Shown here piece by piece: positions 35,759 through 43,979 of a DNA stretch of 64,000 nt. Source of the DNA: Bradyrhizobium diazoefficiens (GTDB taxonomy: Bacteria > Pseudomonadota > Alphaproteobacteria > Rhizobiales > Xanthobacteraceae); NCBI RefSeq assembly GCF_018129965.1, contig NZ_JAFCKW010000016.1, positions 62,001 through 126,000 of the forward strand, given 5' to 3'. Numbering within the stretch: the first letter of the stretch is position 1; each line of letters begins with the position of its first letter. Made by a program: the position numbers and the translations under genes. The notes under the pieces are model-generated. The model was given only the letters and a program-made list of their open reading frames with translations. It was not told the DNA's origin and did not search any database.

Positions 35759-35799
35759 ATTCTACCGTTGCCAGGGCCGGCCTCATTGACGCGGATCAA
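35759..35799 (-). promoter_or_regulatory. FixK2/FNR-type box and -10 of the XRE gene
   Basis: TTGA-N6-TCAA occurs at 35786-35799 (palindromic FixK2/FNR consensus). On the minus strand a TAGAAT -10 (35759-35764) follows 21 nt after the box, close to the class II geometry with the box centred at -41.5. Transcription would start near 35751, 23 nt before the XRE ATG. The other direction has no good -10, though the gene at 35884 could also be affected. Confidence 0.65.
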
Positions 35800-35883
35800 A
35801 TTTACGCGCGATTGGTCACCGACATGGACGACCACGCGCAGAGTGCTACAGTTTGGATCACTTCGAGGTGGGTTTTTCAGGCC

Positions 35884-36336
35884 ATGACACGCTGTTCGAG
35901 CCGCTGGACCACAGCGGCGTTGCTGTGGGTTGTCCTCACGCCCGCGGCCGAGGCCGAGACGCTGTCAGCGACGGTCGAGCAATGGGGTCTGCTCGGCTCG
36001 TGGGCGATCGATTGCGCAGCACGGCCAGACCGCGACAAGGGCGCGCTTCTGACTTATGAAATCAGGAAGGACGGCCGGGTGATGTACCGGCGCAATTTCG
36101 GCGACGCCAGCGATGAGAGCGAGGTGGTATCCGCCACCGTCAACGCCGAAGGCCTGCTCAACGTGATGGTGTACTTCCCCTCGCTGAAGCAGACGCGAGA
36201 GTTCGGCCTGCTGCTCTCGAAACAAGGCAGCTTGCGCGCGATCTACAATCGCAGCGAGCGCGGCGAGTACACCATCCGGGACGGCAAATACGTCGCCACC
36301 GGCGCGCCGACTCCGCCGCAGCAGCGTTGCGATTAA
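35884..36336 (+). CDS. Exported hypothetical protein
   Basis: This 150-residue protein has a signal peptide (1-25, ending near AEA) and a compact beta-rich mature part. LGSWAIDCAARPDRDKGALLTYEIRKDGRVMYRR is followed by a second cysteine at the C-terminus (QRCD), so a disulfide may form. I do not recognise the family. ATG 35884 starts the signal peptide; upstream starts at 35812 and 35824 are unlikely. Confidence 0.68.
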   Translation: MTRCSSRWTTAALLWVVLTPAAEAETLSATVEQWGLLGSWAIDCAARPDRDKGALLTYEIRKDGRVMYRRNFGDASDESEVVSATVNAEGLLNVMVYFPSLKQTREFGLLLSKQGSLRAIYNRSERGEYTIRDGKYVATGAPTPPQQRCD

Positions 36337-36376
36337 CCACCTGAACAAGCGTTCAGAATTCTTCTCCCGCTGCTGC

Positions 36377-36401
36377 GGAACGTTCACTGCTGCGGGCAGT
36401 T
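36377..36401 (+). promoter_or_regulatory. EcfG-type promoter of the His-rich peptide gene
   Basis: GGAAC (36377-36381) and AGTT (36398-36401) are separated by 16 bp. The -10 ends 30 nt before the ATG at 36432. This is close to the general-stress (EcfG) consensus GGAAC-N16-17-CGTT, with one -10 mismatch. Confidence 0.6.
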
Positions 36402-36431
36402 CTCATTAGCATTGAATTGGAGGAGGACATC

Positions 36432-36647
36432 ATGAAGAAGCTTGCTTATGTGGTTGCGGCTCTCGGCGCGCTCGCGATCGTTGCACCGACCATGGCGAGT
36501 GCGGAGACGGTGGTGATCAAGCGCGGCCATCACGGCTACGGCGCTCGCGCCGAAATGCGCGAACATCGCGATCATGGCTGGCATCGCGGCTGGCACCGTC
36601 ACGACCGGGTCGTCGTGATCAAGCGCAATCACCGTCACTGGCACTAA
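36432..36647 (+). CDS. Small secreted histidine-rich protein
   Basis: This 71-residue protein has a clear signal peptide (MKKLAYVVAALGALAIVAP, cut near ASA). The 47-residue mature part is rich in His, Arg and Gly (HRDHGWHRGWHRHD), with 12 or more histidines. It may bind metal ions such as Ni2+, Cu2+ or Zn2+ in the periplasm; this is inference from composition. GGAGGAGGACATC gives an excellent ribosome site. Similar His-rich peptides are common in Bradyrhizobium. Confidence 0.8.
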   Translation: MKKLAYVVAALGALAIVAPTMASAETVVIKRGHHGYGARAEMREHRDHGWHRGWHRHDRVVVIKRNHRHWH

Positions 36648-36670
36648 CGCTATAGGCTTACGACCATGGA

Positions 36671-36697
36671 AATGGCCCCTCCCGGGGCCATTTTTTT
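36671..36697 (+). terminator. Intrinsic terminator after the His-rich peptide gene
   Basis: AATGGCCCC-TCC-CGGGGCCATT pairs in a strong stem directly followed by a run of T residues. It lies 23 bp after the stop codon. It can also end the minus-strand aldo/keto reductase transcript less well. Confidence 0.9.
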
Positions 36698-36721
36698 GCG
36701 TCTTGAAAGCCTGCGGCGAAA

Positions 36722-37540
36722 CTAATCCCATTCCGGCGCGAAGCCGGGATTGACGCAACGCTTGTCCTTCGGCAGCGCGGCGATCTTGTTGCGGTCGGCA
36801 TCGTCGAGCATGATCTTCAGCGCGTCGAGATTGGCCTGCTGGCTCTCGCGGCGGGAGGCCTTCGGGATCGCTGCGACGCCGTCCTGGTCGAGCAGCCATT
36901 TCAGCGCGACCTGCGCGGCGGTCGCATTGTGCCTCGCGCCGATCTCGGCCAGCACCGGATCGGAAGCGATGCGCCCCTGCGCCAGCGGGCAATAGGCGAC
37001 CAGCGGAATTGACTTGGCCTGGAGATAGGCCAGCACTTTCGATTGATCGAGCATGGCGTGATATTCGATCTGGTTGCAGGCGATTGGCGCCTTGATCTCC
37101 TCGACCGCGATTTTTAGCAGCGCCGTGGTGAAATTGGCAACGCCGATCGCGCGCGTGCGCCCCTCCTCCTTCAGTTTCATCAGGGTCTCGAACACAGCGC
37201 CCCAATTCGCGGACTTCGACGGCCAGTGCACGAGGTAGAGATCGACATGGTCGAGCCGCAGCTTCGTGAGGCTGGCATCGAAGGCACGGCGGATCGCATC
37301 GGGGCTGAGGTTCTCATGCCAGACCTTCGTCGTGACGTGCAGCTCGCTGCGCGGCAGCCGGGCGGCCGCAAGCGCCGAGCCGATGGGGTCTTCATTGGCG
37401 TACATCTCAGCGGTGTCGATGTGGCGATAGCCGATCGACAGCGCACTCTCGACGGCCGCGCGACAGGCATCGCCTTGCATGCGGAAGGTGCCGAGGCCGA
37501 GCTTGGGCATGCTGATGCCCTGGGTCTTCAGTTGGTCCAT
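36722..37540 (-). CDS. Aldo/keto reductase (2,5-diketo-D-gluconate reductase-like)
   Basis: This 272-residue TIM-barrel protein shows AKR signatures: GLGTFRM, YRHIDTAEMYANE with the catalytic Asp and Tyr, TKVW with the catalytic Lys, LYLVHWPS with the His, and NQIEYH. It reduces aldehydes or ketosugars with NADPH. ATG 37540 directly precedes the conserved start; a longer frame to 37633 is unconserved. The substrate is not known. Confidence 0.9.
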   Translation of the reverse strand: MDQLKTQGISMPKLGLGTFRMQGDACRAAVESALSIGYRHIDTAEMYANEDPIGSALAAARLPRSELHVTTKVWHENLSPDAIRRAFDASLTKLRLDHVDLYLVHWPSKSANWGAVFETLMKLKEEGRTRAIGVANFTTALLKIAVEEIKAPIACNQIEYHAMLDQSKVLAYLQAKSIPLVAYCPLAQGRIASDPVLAEIGARHNATAAQVALKWLLDQDGVAAIPKASRRESQQANLDALKIMLDDADRNKIAALPKDKRCVNPGFAPEWD

Positions 37541-37704
37541 GGAACAGGCTCCTGAGGTCTTCAGCCGCCGGATGCGCGCGGCGATACCGCGTGAGCAGAC
37601 TTTTCGGTGATGGAAAAGAGGTGGCGGGAGCATTCACTATAGCCGACGGGCGCGCGTCGGCCAATCAAGATCGGGTTAGCTTTGGGGCGCCTGACGTCTA
37701 CCAA

Positions 37705-37734
37705 CGTCATGGCAGGGCTTGTCCCGCCATGACG
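37705..37734. repeat. Short palindrome CGTCATGGC...GCCATGACG
   Basis: CGTCATGGC (37705-37713) is mirrored by GCCATGACG (37726-37734), with GGG/CCC extending the stem inward. The ends match the GTCATG repeat families at 26969 and 29027. It lies just after the phoD stop at 37743 in the minus-strand direction and may act as a terminator. Confidence 0.7.
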
Positions 37735-37742
37735 GAAGGACC

Positions 37743-39308
37743 TCACGAATGCTGCGCCACCACGGCCGGGCGAGCCTGCGGCTGCGGCACGATATCGACC
37801 GACCAGAGGTCGCGGTTGTCGACGTCCTTCAAGGTCACCGTCATGACGACGCTGGCGGCGTCGATATCGACGCGGCCGAAGAACTGCAGGCCGAAGCACG
37901 GCGCCAGATTCTCGCCCTGCGCTTCGCTACATCCGTTCTGGTACAGCGCGACCGGGCCAAAGGTGTTGTCGAGTTCGCCCGGGCCCCAGGTGCCCGCATG
38001 CAGAGGGCCGGAGACAAACTCCCAGAACGGCTCGAAATCCTGGAACTGCGCCTTGTCCGGATCGTAGTAATGCGCGGCGGTGTAATGCATGTCGGCGGTG
38101 AGCCAGACGATGTTGCGCACGCCGGCGCGCTTGATGGCAGAAAGCAGATCGGCGATTTCGTGCTCGCGCCGGTCGGGTGGCCCATTGCCGAGCGCGACGG
38201 CGTCCATGCTGACGAGGCCGATCGGCAGGTCGGCCGCGATCACCTTCCAGGTCGCGCGCGATGCTGCGAGCTCCCGCTTCAGCCAGGCGAGTTGCTGGGC
38301 ACCCAGGATCCAGCCGCGATGATCCTCGCCCTTGTTCCAGCTGTCGTCGCGATAGCTGCGCATGTCGATCATGAAGACGTCGAGCAGCGGGCCATAGGCG
38401 ATCTTGCGATAGACCCGCTCCTGCCGTGCGCCGATGTCGCGGATCGGCATGAAGTCGAAGAAGGCGCGCCGGGCGCGCGCGACCAGGCGCGGAGTGCCGT
38501 CGTCCTCGTAACCTGCATCGTCATAGCTGGCGGTCGGCGACCAGTCGTTGGTGACCTCGTGGTCGTCCCACTGCGCGAACATCGGCACATCCGCGTGGAA
38601 CGCACGAAAATGCTCGTCGAGATGGTTGTATTTGTAGTTGCCCCGGAACTGCGCCAGCGTATGGGCGACCTCGGCCTTATCCTCGGTGACGATGTTGCGC
38701 CAGACTTCGCCGTTCGGCAGCTTCTGTTCGGACGGGATCGTGCAATCGGCGTAGATGTGGTCGCCGGAATGGATGAAGAAGTCCGGGCGGTTGTCGAGCA
38801 TGGTGCGATAGCTGCGATAGCCGCCGCGCGCGAGGTCGATCCCCCACCCCTGCCCTGCCACGTCACCCGACCAGACGAACGAGATCGACCGGCCGGCGGC
38901 CGGCGCGGTGCGGAAATGGCCGACGCGGCTTTCGCCTGAAATGCCGGCGGCGATATCGTCGAAGCGCACGCGATAGAAGATGTCCTGTCCGGGCGGCAGA
39001 TCGTTCAGCAACAGTTTTGCGGTGAAGTCAGCCTCCGGCAACGCATCGCGCGACGCCGACGCAATGATCGTCCTGAAGCTCTCGACGGTCGAGCATTCCA
39101 CCTGCATCCGCGCCGGCCGGTCGGCGCGCGCCCAGATTACGGCCGATCCGTCCGAGACGTCGCCGGACTGGATGCCGCCGGCGATCCGCGGGCGGTCGGC
39201 GGCGCGGCTGAGGGACGGTTTCGCAAGCGCAGCGATCGCAAGGCTCGAGGTGGAGCGGACCAGGAACTGCCGCCGGGTCCATGCGCGCTGCGCGCGGAGC
39301 GTTGCCAT
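37743..39308 (-). CDS. phoD: Alkaline phosphatase PhoD, Tat-exported
   Basis: This 521-residue protein begins with a twin-arginine signal (RRQFLVRS), then a PhoD N-terminal beta domain and a calcineurin-like metallophosphatase domain. Visible are FVWSGDVAGQGWG, HSGDHIYADC, MFAQWDDHEVTNDW and WLTADMHYTAAHYY, which together hold the metal ligands. PhoD hydrolyses phosphomono- or diesters in the periplasm, usually with Ca2+/Fe. A Pho box was not found. Confidence 0.93.
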   Translation of the reverse strand: MATLRAQRAWTRRQFLVRSTSSLAIAALAKPSLSRAADRPRIAGGIQSGDVSDGSAVIWARADRPARMQVECSTVESFRTIIASASRDALPEADFTAKLLLNDLPPGQDIFYRVRFDDIAAGISGESRVGHFRTAPAAGRSISFVWSGDVAGQGWGIDLARGGYRSYRTMLDNRPDFFIHSGDHIYADCTIPSEQKLPNGEVWRNIVTEDKAEVAHTLAQFRGNYKYNHLDEHFRAFHADVPMFAQWDDHEVTNDWSPTASYDDAGYEDDGTPRLVARARRAFFDFMPIRDIGARQERVYRKIAYGPLLDVFMIDMRSYRDDSWNKGEDHRGWILGAQQLAWLKRELAASRATWKVIAADLPIGLVSMDAVALGNGPPDRREHEIADLLSAIKRAGVRNIVWLTADMHYTAAHYYDPDKAQFQDFEPFWEFVSGPLHAGTWGPGELDNTFGPVALYQNGCSEAQGENLAPCFGLQFFGRVDIDAASVVMTVTLKDVDNRDLWSVDIVPQPQARPAVVAQHS

Positions 39309-39426
39309 TCAGGAAACCTTCGTCGAATCGCGACGGAAGGTGCCTGCGCCGTTTGACTCCCGGCTTACGGTTTCTTGACCTGGGGCCTACGGTTTTGCGA
39401 CGGCTGGATGACGACCTCAAATCAAG

Positions 39427-39843
39427 CTAGCGCTTCCAGCTGCAGATGCCGCCGGATCGGCATGGCCAGGTCTGGATACGGGTATCCATCGCCTGTGCGT
39501 CGAGCGGGTTGCCGTGGCGATGCGCGAGCCTGGTGCGCGCTGCGCCGCGCGGCTGGGCGCTTGCGGCACGCGCGACCTTCTCGGACGCACGCACACGCCC
39601 GGCGGCGATCTTCTTCGGCACATCGACGGGCTCGGCGCGCGCCTGCGCCTCGTTGCCGCCGCGCGCCTCCAGTGCGACCGACGCGAACTGCGTCTCGGGC
39701 CCGAGCCGCTTCGGCGACAGGACCGCCCTGGAGAGATCGAGGCCGAGATATTCACTGGGCTTGTAGTCGACGGCACGCGCAACACCGCCCCCCGCGAGCA
39801 CAAGGGCAATTGCAGCAGCCAGACGTATGTTCTTCAGGACCAC
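39427..39843 (-). CDS. Exported hypothetical protein with a basic C-terminus
   Basis: This 138-residue protein starts at GTG 39843, with AGGAGGCGTCC at ideal spacing. A signal peptide (1-24, ending ARA) leads to YKPSEYLGLDLSRAVLSPKRLGPE and a basic, Ala/Arg-rich stretch with two late cysteines (CRSGGICSWKR). I do not recognise it. Similar small secreted proteins occur in Bradyrhizobium. Confidence 0.65.
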   Translation of the reverse strand: MVLKNIRLAAAIALVLAGGGVARAVDYKPSEYLGLDLSRAVLSPKRLGPETQFASVALEARGGNEAQARAEPVDVPKKIAAGRVRASEKVARAASAQPRGAARTRLAHRHGNPLDAQAMDTRIQTWPCRSGGICSWKR

Positions 39844-39952
39844 GGACGCCTCCTGAAATTGAATTATGAAAGGCTCAATTTACCCTTATTTAGGAGGCGC
39901 CGCGCGCAATTCCAGCGGTCAACTGCCGCCGTGGTTAAGAAGGTCGGCGGTG

Positions 39953-40954
39953 TCAGGCGACCTTTCGCGCTGTTCCCGTCCCGTCCAGGAAGCCCACCAG
40001 GCGGCTGCGGATGATCTGTTCCGCCTCGGCCATGATGCGATCGACGAGTTCCTTGCAGGAGGGAATGTCGTGGATGAGGCCGGCGACCATGCCGCAGCTC
40101 CAGGCGCCGGCGTCCATCTGTCCGTCCAGCATGACCTTGGGATAAACGCCGGCGACCTGATCATGGATGTCATCGATCGTGAGCTTGGCGCCCTTCTCGC
40201 GCTCGATCTCGAGCAGGCGATCGACATTGGCGTTCTTGAGCACGCGCTCGGTGTTGCGCAGGCTCCGCATGACCAGACGGGTGTCGAGCTCGCTCGCCGC
40301 GACGAGCGCGTTCTTCACGTTCTGATGGACCGGTGCTTCCTTCGTCGCGATGAAGCGCGTGCCCATGTTCATGCCGGCCGCGCCGAGCGACAGGGCGGCG
40401 ACGAGGCTGCGTCCATCGGCCATGCCGCCGGACGCGACGAACGGGATCTTCAACTCCTCCGCCGCGCGCGGCAGCAGGATCATGTTGGGAATATCGTCTT
40501 CGCCCGGATGACCGCCGCATTCGAAACCGTCGACGCTGACGGCGTCGCAGCCGATCCGCTCGGCCTTCAGCGAATGGCGGACCGAGGTGCATTTGTGGAT
40601 CACCTTGATGCCGGCCGCCTTCAGCGCGGGCATGTATTGTTCAGGACTGCGACCGGCGGTCTCGACCGATTTGACACCGCCTTCGACGATGGCCGCGATG
40701 TATTCCGGGTAAGGCGGCGCCGAAAAGGTCGGCAGGAAGGTGAGATTCACGCCGAACGGCTTGTCGGTCATGTCGCGGCAGCGGGCGATCTCCTTGGCCA
40801 GCAGCTCCGGCGTCTTCTGCGTGAGACCGGTGATGATGCCGAGCCCGCCGGCATTGGAGACGGCGGCGGCCAGCTCGGCAAAGCCGACGAAATGCATGCC
40901 GCCCTGGATGATGGGATGCTCGATGCCGAACAGTTCGGTGATCGCGGTCTTCAC
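39953..40954 (-). CDS. Nitronate monooxygenase / FMN-dependent NAD(P)H oxidoreductase family
   Basis: This 333-residue TIM-barrel flavoprotein has the nitronate monooxygenase signatures IIQGGMHFVGFAELAAAVSNAGGLG, DGFECGGHPG and VASGGMADGRSLVAALSLGAAGMNMGTRF for FMN phosphate binding. The family oxidises nitronates or reduces quinones. The exact activity cannot be decided from sequence. The divergent neighbour at 41.7 kb is separated by a short gap on the same strand. Confidence 0.87.
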   Translation of the reverse strand: MKTAITELFGIEHPIIQGGMHFVGFAELAAAVSNAGGLGIITGLTQKTPELLAKEIARCRDMTDKPFGVNLTFLPTFSAPPYPEYIAAIVEGGVKSVETAGRSPEQYMPALKAAGIKVIHKCTSVRHSLKAERIGCDAVSVDGFECGGHPGEDDIPNMILLPRAAEELKIPFVASGGMADGRSLVAALSLGAAGMNMGTRFIATKEAPVHQNVKNALVAASELDTRLVMRSLRNTERVLKNANVDRLLEIEREKGAKLTIDDIHDQVAGVYPKVMLDGQMDAGAWSCGMVAGLIHDIPSCKELVDRIMAEAEQIIRSRLVGFLDGTGTARKVA

Positions 40955-41018
40955 TTCAATACCTCCCGGAAATTTTGCTTGGCGTTTTGACGAGTCTAGC
41001 CGGACTTTTGCGTCGCGG

Positions 41019-41756
41019 TCACCATTTCTCTCCGAAGGGCCGGATCTCCATCTCGAAGGTCCAGGCGCTCTTGGGTTGCTGGTAGAGCTGCCAATAGGAG
41101 TCGGCTACCGCCGAAGGCGGCATCAGCAGGTCGGGATCGTCGAGTGCATTTGGCCCGAGCGCCTCGAGCCGGCGCTGGCGCACCCATTCGGTATCCACGC
41201 CCGCGTCAATGATGAGATGGGCAACATGGATATTCTTCGGCCCGAGCTCGCGCGCCATCGCCTGCGCCACCGCGCGCAGGCCGAACTTGGCGCTGGCAAA
41301 GGCGGCAAAGCCGCTGCCGCCGCGCAAGGATGCGGTGGCGCCGGTGAAGAAAATCTTGCCGCCGCCGCGCGCCAGCATCAGCCGCGCGGCCTCGCGTCCC
41401 GCCAGGAATCCGGAATAGCACGCCATCTCCCAGACCTTGCGGAAGACGCGCTCGGTGGTGTCGAGGATCGGGAAATTGACGTTGGCGCCGACGTTGAAGA
41501 TGCACACTTCGAGCGGCGCGTGCTGGTCGGCATCGTTGAGGAAGGAGATGACCTCGTCTTCTTTGCGCGCATCGAGCGAGCGGGCATGGATCTGCCCGCC
41601 TGCGGCCTCGATGTCCTTCACCAGAGGCGCCAGTTTGTCGCCGTTGCGTCGGCCTGCGAAGATCGAAAAACCTTCGGCGGCGAATTTCCTGGCAATCTCG
41701 GAGCCGATGAAATCGCCGGCCCCGATCACGGCGGCTGTCGCGTTTCGCTTGGGCAA
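41019..41756 (-). CDS. SDR family oxidoreductase, divergent from an HxlR regulator
   Basis: This 245-residue protein has an atypical N-terminal motif IGAGDFIGSEIARKFAAEG, NVGANVN in place of NNAG, and a catalytic region with FTGATASLRGGSGFAAFASAKFGL in which the usual Tyr-x3-Lys is Phe-x3-Lys. The substituted catalytic Tyr makes standard SDR activity doubtful. It diverges from hxlR and overlies its palindromic operator, so it is probably the regulator's target. TTGACA and TAGCCT lie around that operator. Confidence 0.82.
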   Translation of the reverse strand: MPKRNATAAVIGAGDFIGSEIARKFAAEGFSIFAGRRNGDKLAPLVKDIEAAGGQIHARSLDARKEDEVISFLNDADQHAPLEVCIFNVGANVNFPILDTTERVFRKVWEMACYSGFLAGREAARLMLARGGGKIFFTGATASLRGGSGFAAFASAKFGLRAVAQAMARELGPKNIHVAHLIIDAGVDTEWVRQRRLEALGPNALDDPDLLMPPSAVADSYWQLYQQPKSAWTFEMEIRPFGEKW

Positions 41757-41797
41757 GGTCGCCTCCTCGAGAGTTCATCGATTGGATCGAAGGCTAT

Positions 41798-41814
41798 AGT
41801 TCTAAAATAGAACT
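41798..41814. promoter_or_regulatory. Candidate HxlR operator in the divergent SDR/hxlR promoter
   Basis: AGTTCTA-AAA-TAGAACT is a perfect palindrome. On the minus strand it lies in the spacer between TTGACA (41814-41819) and TAGCCT (41791-41796) of the SDR promoter. On the plus strand it covers the -35 region of TATGAT (41821-41826) for hxlR. Its position would let one bound dimer repress both genes. Confidence 0.65.
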
Positions 41815-41899
41815 GTCAAATATGATGATCGAATGCTAAGAAGATGATCATTCAGGTCAGTTCCTTTTTCTGACTGACAAAAGGGCCGAAGATCGGACC

Positions 41900-42394
41900 A
41901 TGAAGTGGGACACGCTGGACGAAGAACCCTGCTCGCTTGCCCGCACCGTCGCGGTGATCGGCGACCGCTGGACGCTGCTGATCCTGCGCGAATGCTTTTT
42001 GCGCGTGCGCCGGTTCGAAGGGTTTCAGTCCTCGCTCCAGATCACGCGGCATCTGCTCTCGGAGCGGCTGAAGAAGCTGGTCCGCTTCGGCATCCTGCGT
42101 CGTGTCCCCTATTCCGAGGCGCCCAAACGCTATGAATACATCCTGACGCAGAAGGGACTCGATCTCTATCCTATCATCATGGCGATGGTGCATTGGGGTG
42201 ACGCCCACATGGGCGACGAGCGCGGCCGCCCGCTGCTGCACGAGCACAAGACCTGCGGCAAGCTGTTTGATCCCGTGATGGTATGTTCCGAATGCGGAGA
42301 GCCGCTGCATGCCAGGCAAGTGCATGTGCATGCAGGACCGGGACAGAAGGAAGCAGTAGGCTTTAGTGGCCCTTCGCCGGCGCGCCGAGATTGA
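41900..42394 (+). CDS. HxlR family transcriptional regulator
   Basis: This 164-residue winged-helix regulator shows the HxlR signature CSLARTVAVIGDRWTLLILREC, LRFEGFQSSLQITRHLLSERLKKLVRFGILRR and YSEAPKRYEYILTQKG. A C-terminal extension with C-x2-C (VCSECGEPL) could bind zinc or sense redox, which is unusual for short HxlR proteins. It likely represses itself and the divergent SDR gene. Its 3' end overlaps the emrB-like 3' end by 32 bp. Confidence 0.9.
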   Translation: MKWDTLDEEPCSLARTVAVIGDRWTLLILRECFLRVRRFEGFQSSLQITRHLLSERLKKLVRFGILRRVPYSEAPKRYEYILTQKGLDLYPIIMAMVHWGDAHMGDERGRPLLHEHKTCGKLFDPVMVCSECGEPLHARQVHVHAGPGQKEAVGFSGPSPARRD

Positions 42395-43979
42395 TCGGTC
42401 GCATCACGGCGGCCGTCGGAATCATCAACACCGCGACGATCGCGAGCGTCCAGAACACGTCGATATAGGCCAGGAAATCGACCTGCTGCTGCAAGGTCCG
42501 GCCGATCCAGGCGACCGCCTGTGACGCCGCATCGCTCGCATTGGAGCCCTGGCCTTGGAAGTAGCGCGTCAGGGCATCAATGGTCTGCTGATAACCAACG
42601 TCGGACGGCGCAGCGTGCTCGATCAGGCGGCTCTGGTGGAATTGCTGACGCTGCGCCAGGACCGTCTGCGCCAGCGCAACGCCCATGGAGCCTCCGATAT
42701 TGCGCGCGACGTTGATCAGTGCGGACGCCTGGTTGGTCTTGTCCGGCGGCACACCGTCATAGGACGCAGTCGTCACCGGCAGGAACAGGAACGGCAAGCC
42801 TAGCGCCAGGAAGATGCGCGACAGCGCCGCGTAGCCATAGGTGATGTCACCGTTGATCCCGGTGAGATGCCACATCGCGAAGGCGACGATGGCCGCGCCG
42901 AGCATGATCAAATATTTCGGCTGCACCGTGCCAACGAGGCGGCCGACAACCGGCATCAGCAACAGCGTCGCGATGCCGCCGGGCGATAGCGCAAGACCAG
43001 CCAGGTACGCCGTATAGTTCAACTCGGTCTGCAGCAATTGCGGCAGCATCTGGGTGGTCGAGATCAACACCGCGCCGGTCCCGAGCATGACCAGGAAGCA
43101 CGCTGCAAACTGGCGGCGTCCGAGCAAACGAAGGTCGACAATGGGATCCTCGCGCGACAATTCCCAGGGGATCAATGCGAGCAGCGAGACCGCCGCAAGC
43201 ACGGCAAAAAACACGATCAGATTCGACCCGAACCAATCGTGACGCTGGCCCTCGTCGAGCACGAATTCGAGCGAGGCGAGCCCGATCGCGACCAGCAGGA
43301 AGCCGATATAATCGACGCGAAGACCGTTCTTCAGCAGTTTCTGCCGCTCCTCCGCCGCACCAGACGGCTCCTTCACCAGCAGGCCCACCAGGAACAACGA
43401 GAGCAGCCCCATCGGCACGTTGATCAGGAACACCCAGTGCCAGGTATAGGTGTCGGTGATCCAGCCGCCGAGCGTCGGCCCGATAACGGGCGCCACCACC
43501 ACCGCCACGCCGTAGATCGCGAAAGCCTGTCCGCGCTTCTCCGGGGGGAAGGAATCCGCCAGGATCGCCTGCTCGCTCGTCGCCATGCCGCCGCCCCCGA
43601 GCCCCTGCAGGATGCGGAAGACGACCAGGGATTCCAGGTTCCAGGCGAAGCCGCAGAGCAGCGACGACAGTGTGAAGATCGCGACGCAGATCATGTAGAA
43701 GCGCTTGCGGCCGATCACGGTAGACAGCCACCCGGATATCGACAGCACGATGGCATTGGCAACGAGATAGCTGGTAATGACGTAGGTGCTCTCGTCGATT
43801 CCGACCGCGAGACTCCCGGCGATGTGACGCAACGCCACGTTGGCGATCGTGGTGTCGAGCACCTCCATGAAGGTTGCGATCGAAACCACGAACGCAATCA
43901 GGTAGGGATTGTGCCCGCCCGCCGCCGAGCGCTCGGGGGACCAGCCGCCTGACGCCGCGCCGGCTGCGACGTCCGTCAT
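42363..43979 (-). CDS. DHA2-family MFS drug transporter (EmrB-like)
   Basis: This 538-residue, 14-helix transporter has the DHA2 signatures TTIANVALRHIAGSL, GWLSTVIGRKRFY, and LQGLGGGGMATSEQAILADSFPPEKRGQA. It would pair with the fusion protein encoded just upstream to export hydrophobic drugs or fatty acids across both membranes. The ATG overlaps the stop of the emrA-like gene by 4 bp (43976-43979). The 3' end overlaps hxlR. Confidence 0.9.
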   Translation of the reverse strand: MTDVAAGAASGGWSPERSAAGGHNPYLIAFVVSIATFMEVLDTTIANVALRHIAGSLAVGIDESTYVITSYLVANAIVLSISGWLSTVIGRKRFYMICVAIFTLSSLLCGFAWNLESLVVFRILQGLGGGGMATSEQAILADSFPPEKRGQAFAIYGVAVVVAPVIGPTLGGWITDTYTWHWVFLINVPMGLLSLFLVGLLVKEPSGAAEERQKLLKNGLRVDYIGFLLVAIGLASLEFVLDEGQRHDWFGSNLIVFFAVLAAVSLLALIPWELSREDPIVDLRLLGRRQFAACFLVMLGTGAVLISTTQMLPQLLQTELNYTAYLAGLALSPGGIATLLLMPVVGRLVGTVQPKYLIMLGAAIVAFAMWHLTGINGDITYGYAALSRIFLALGLPFLFLPVTTASYDGVPPDKTNQASALINVARNIGGSMGVALAQTVLAQRQQFHQSRLIEHAAPSDVGYQQTIDALTRYFQGQGSNASDAASQAVAWIGRTLQQQVDFLAYIDVFWTLAIVAVLMIPTAAVMRPINLGAPAKGH

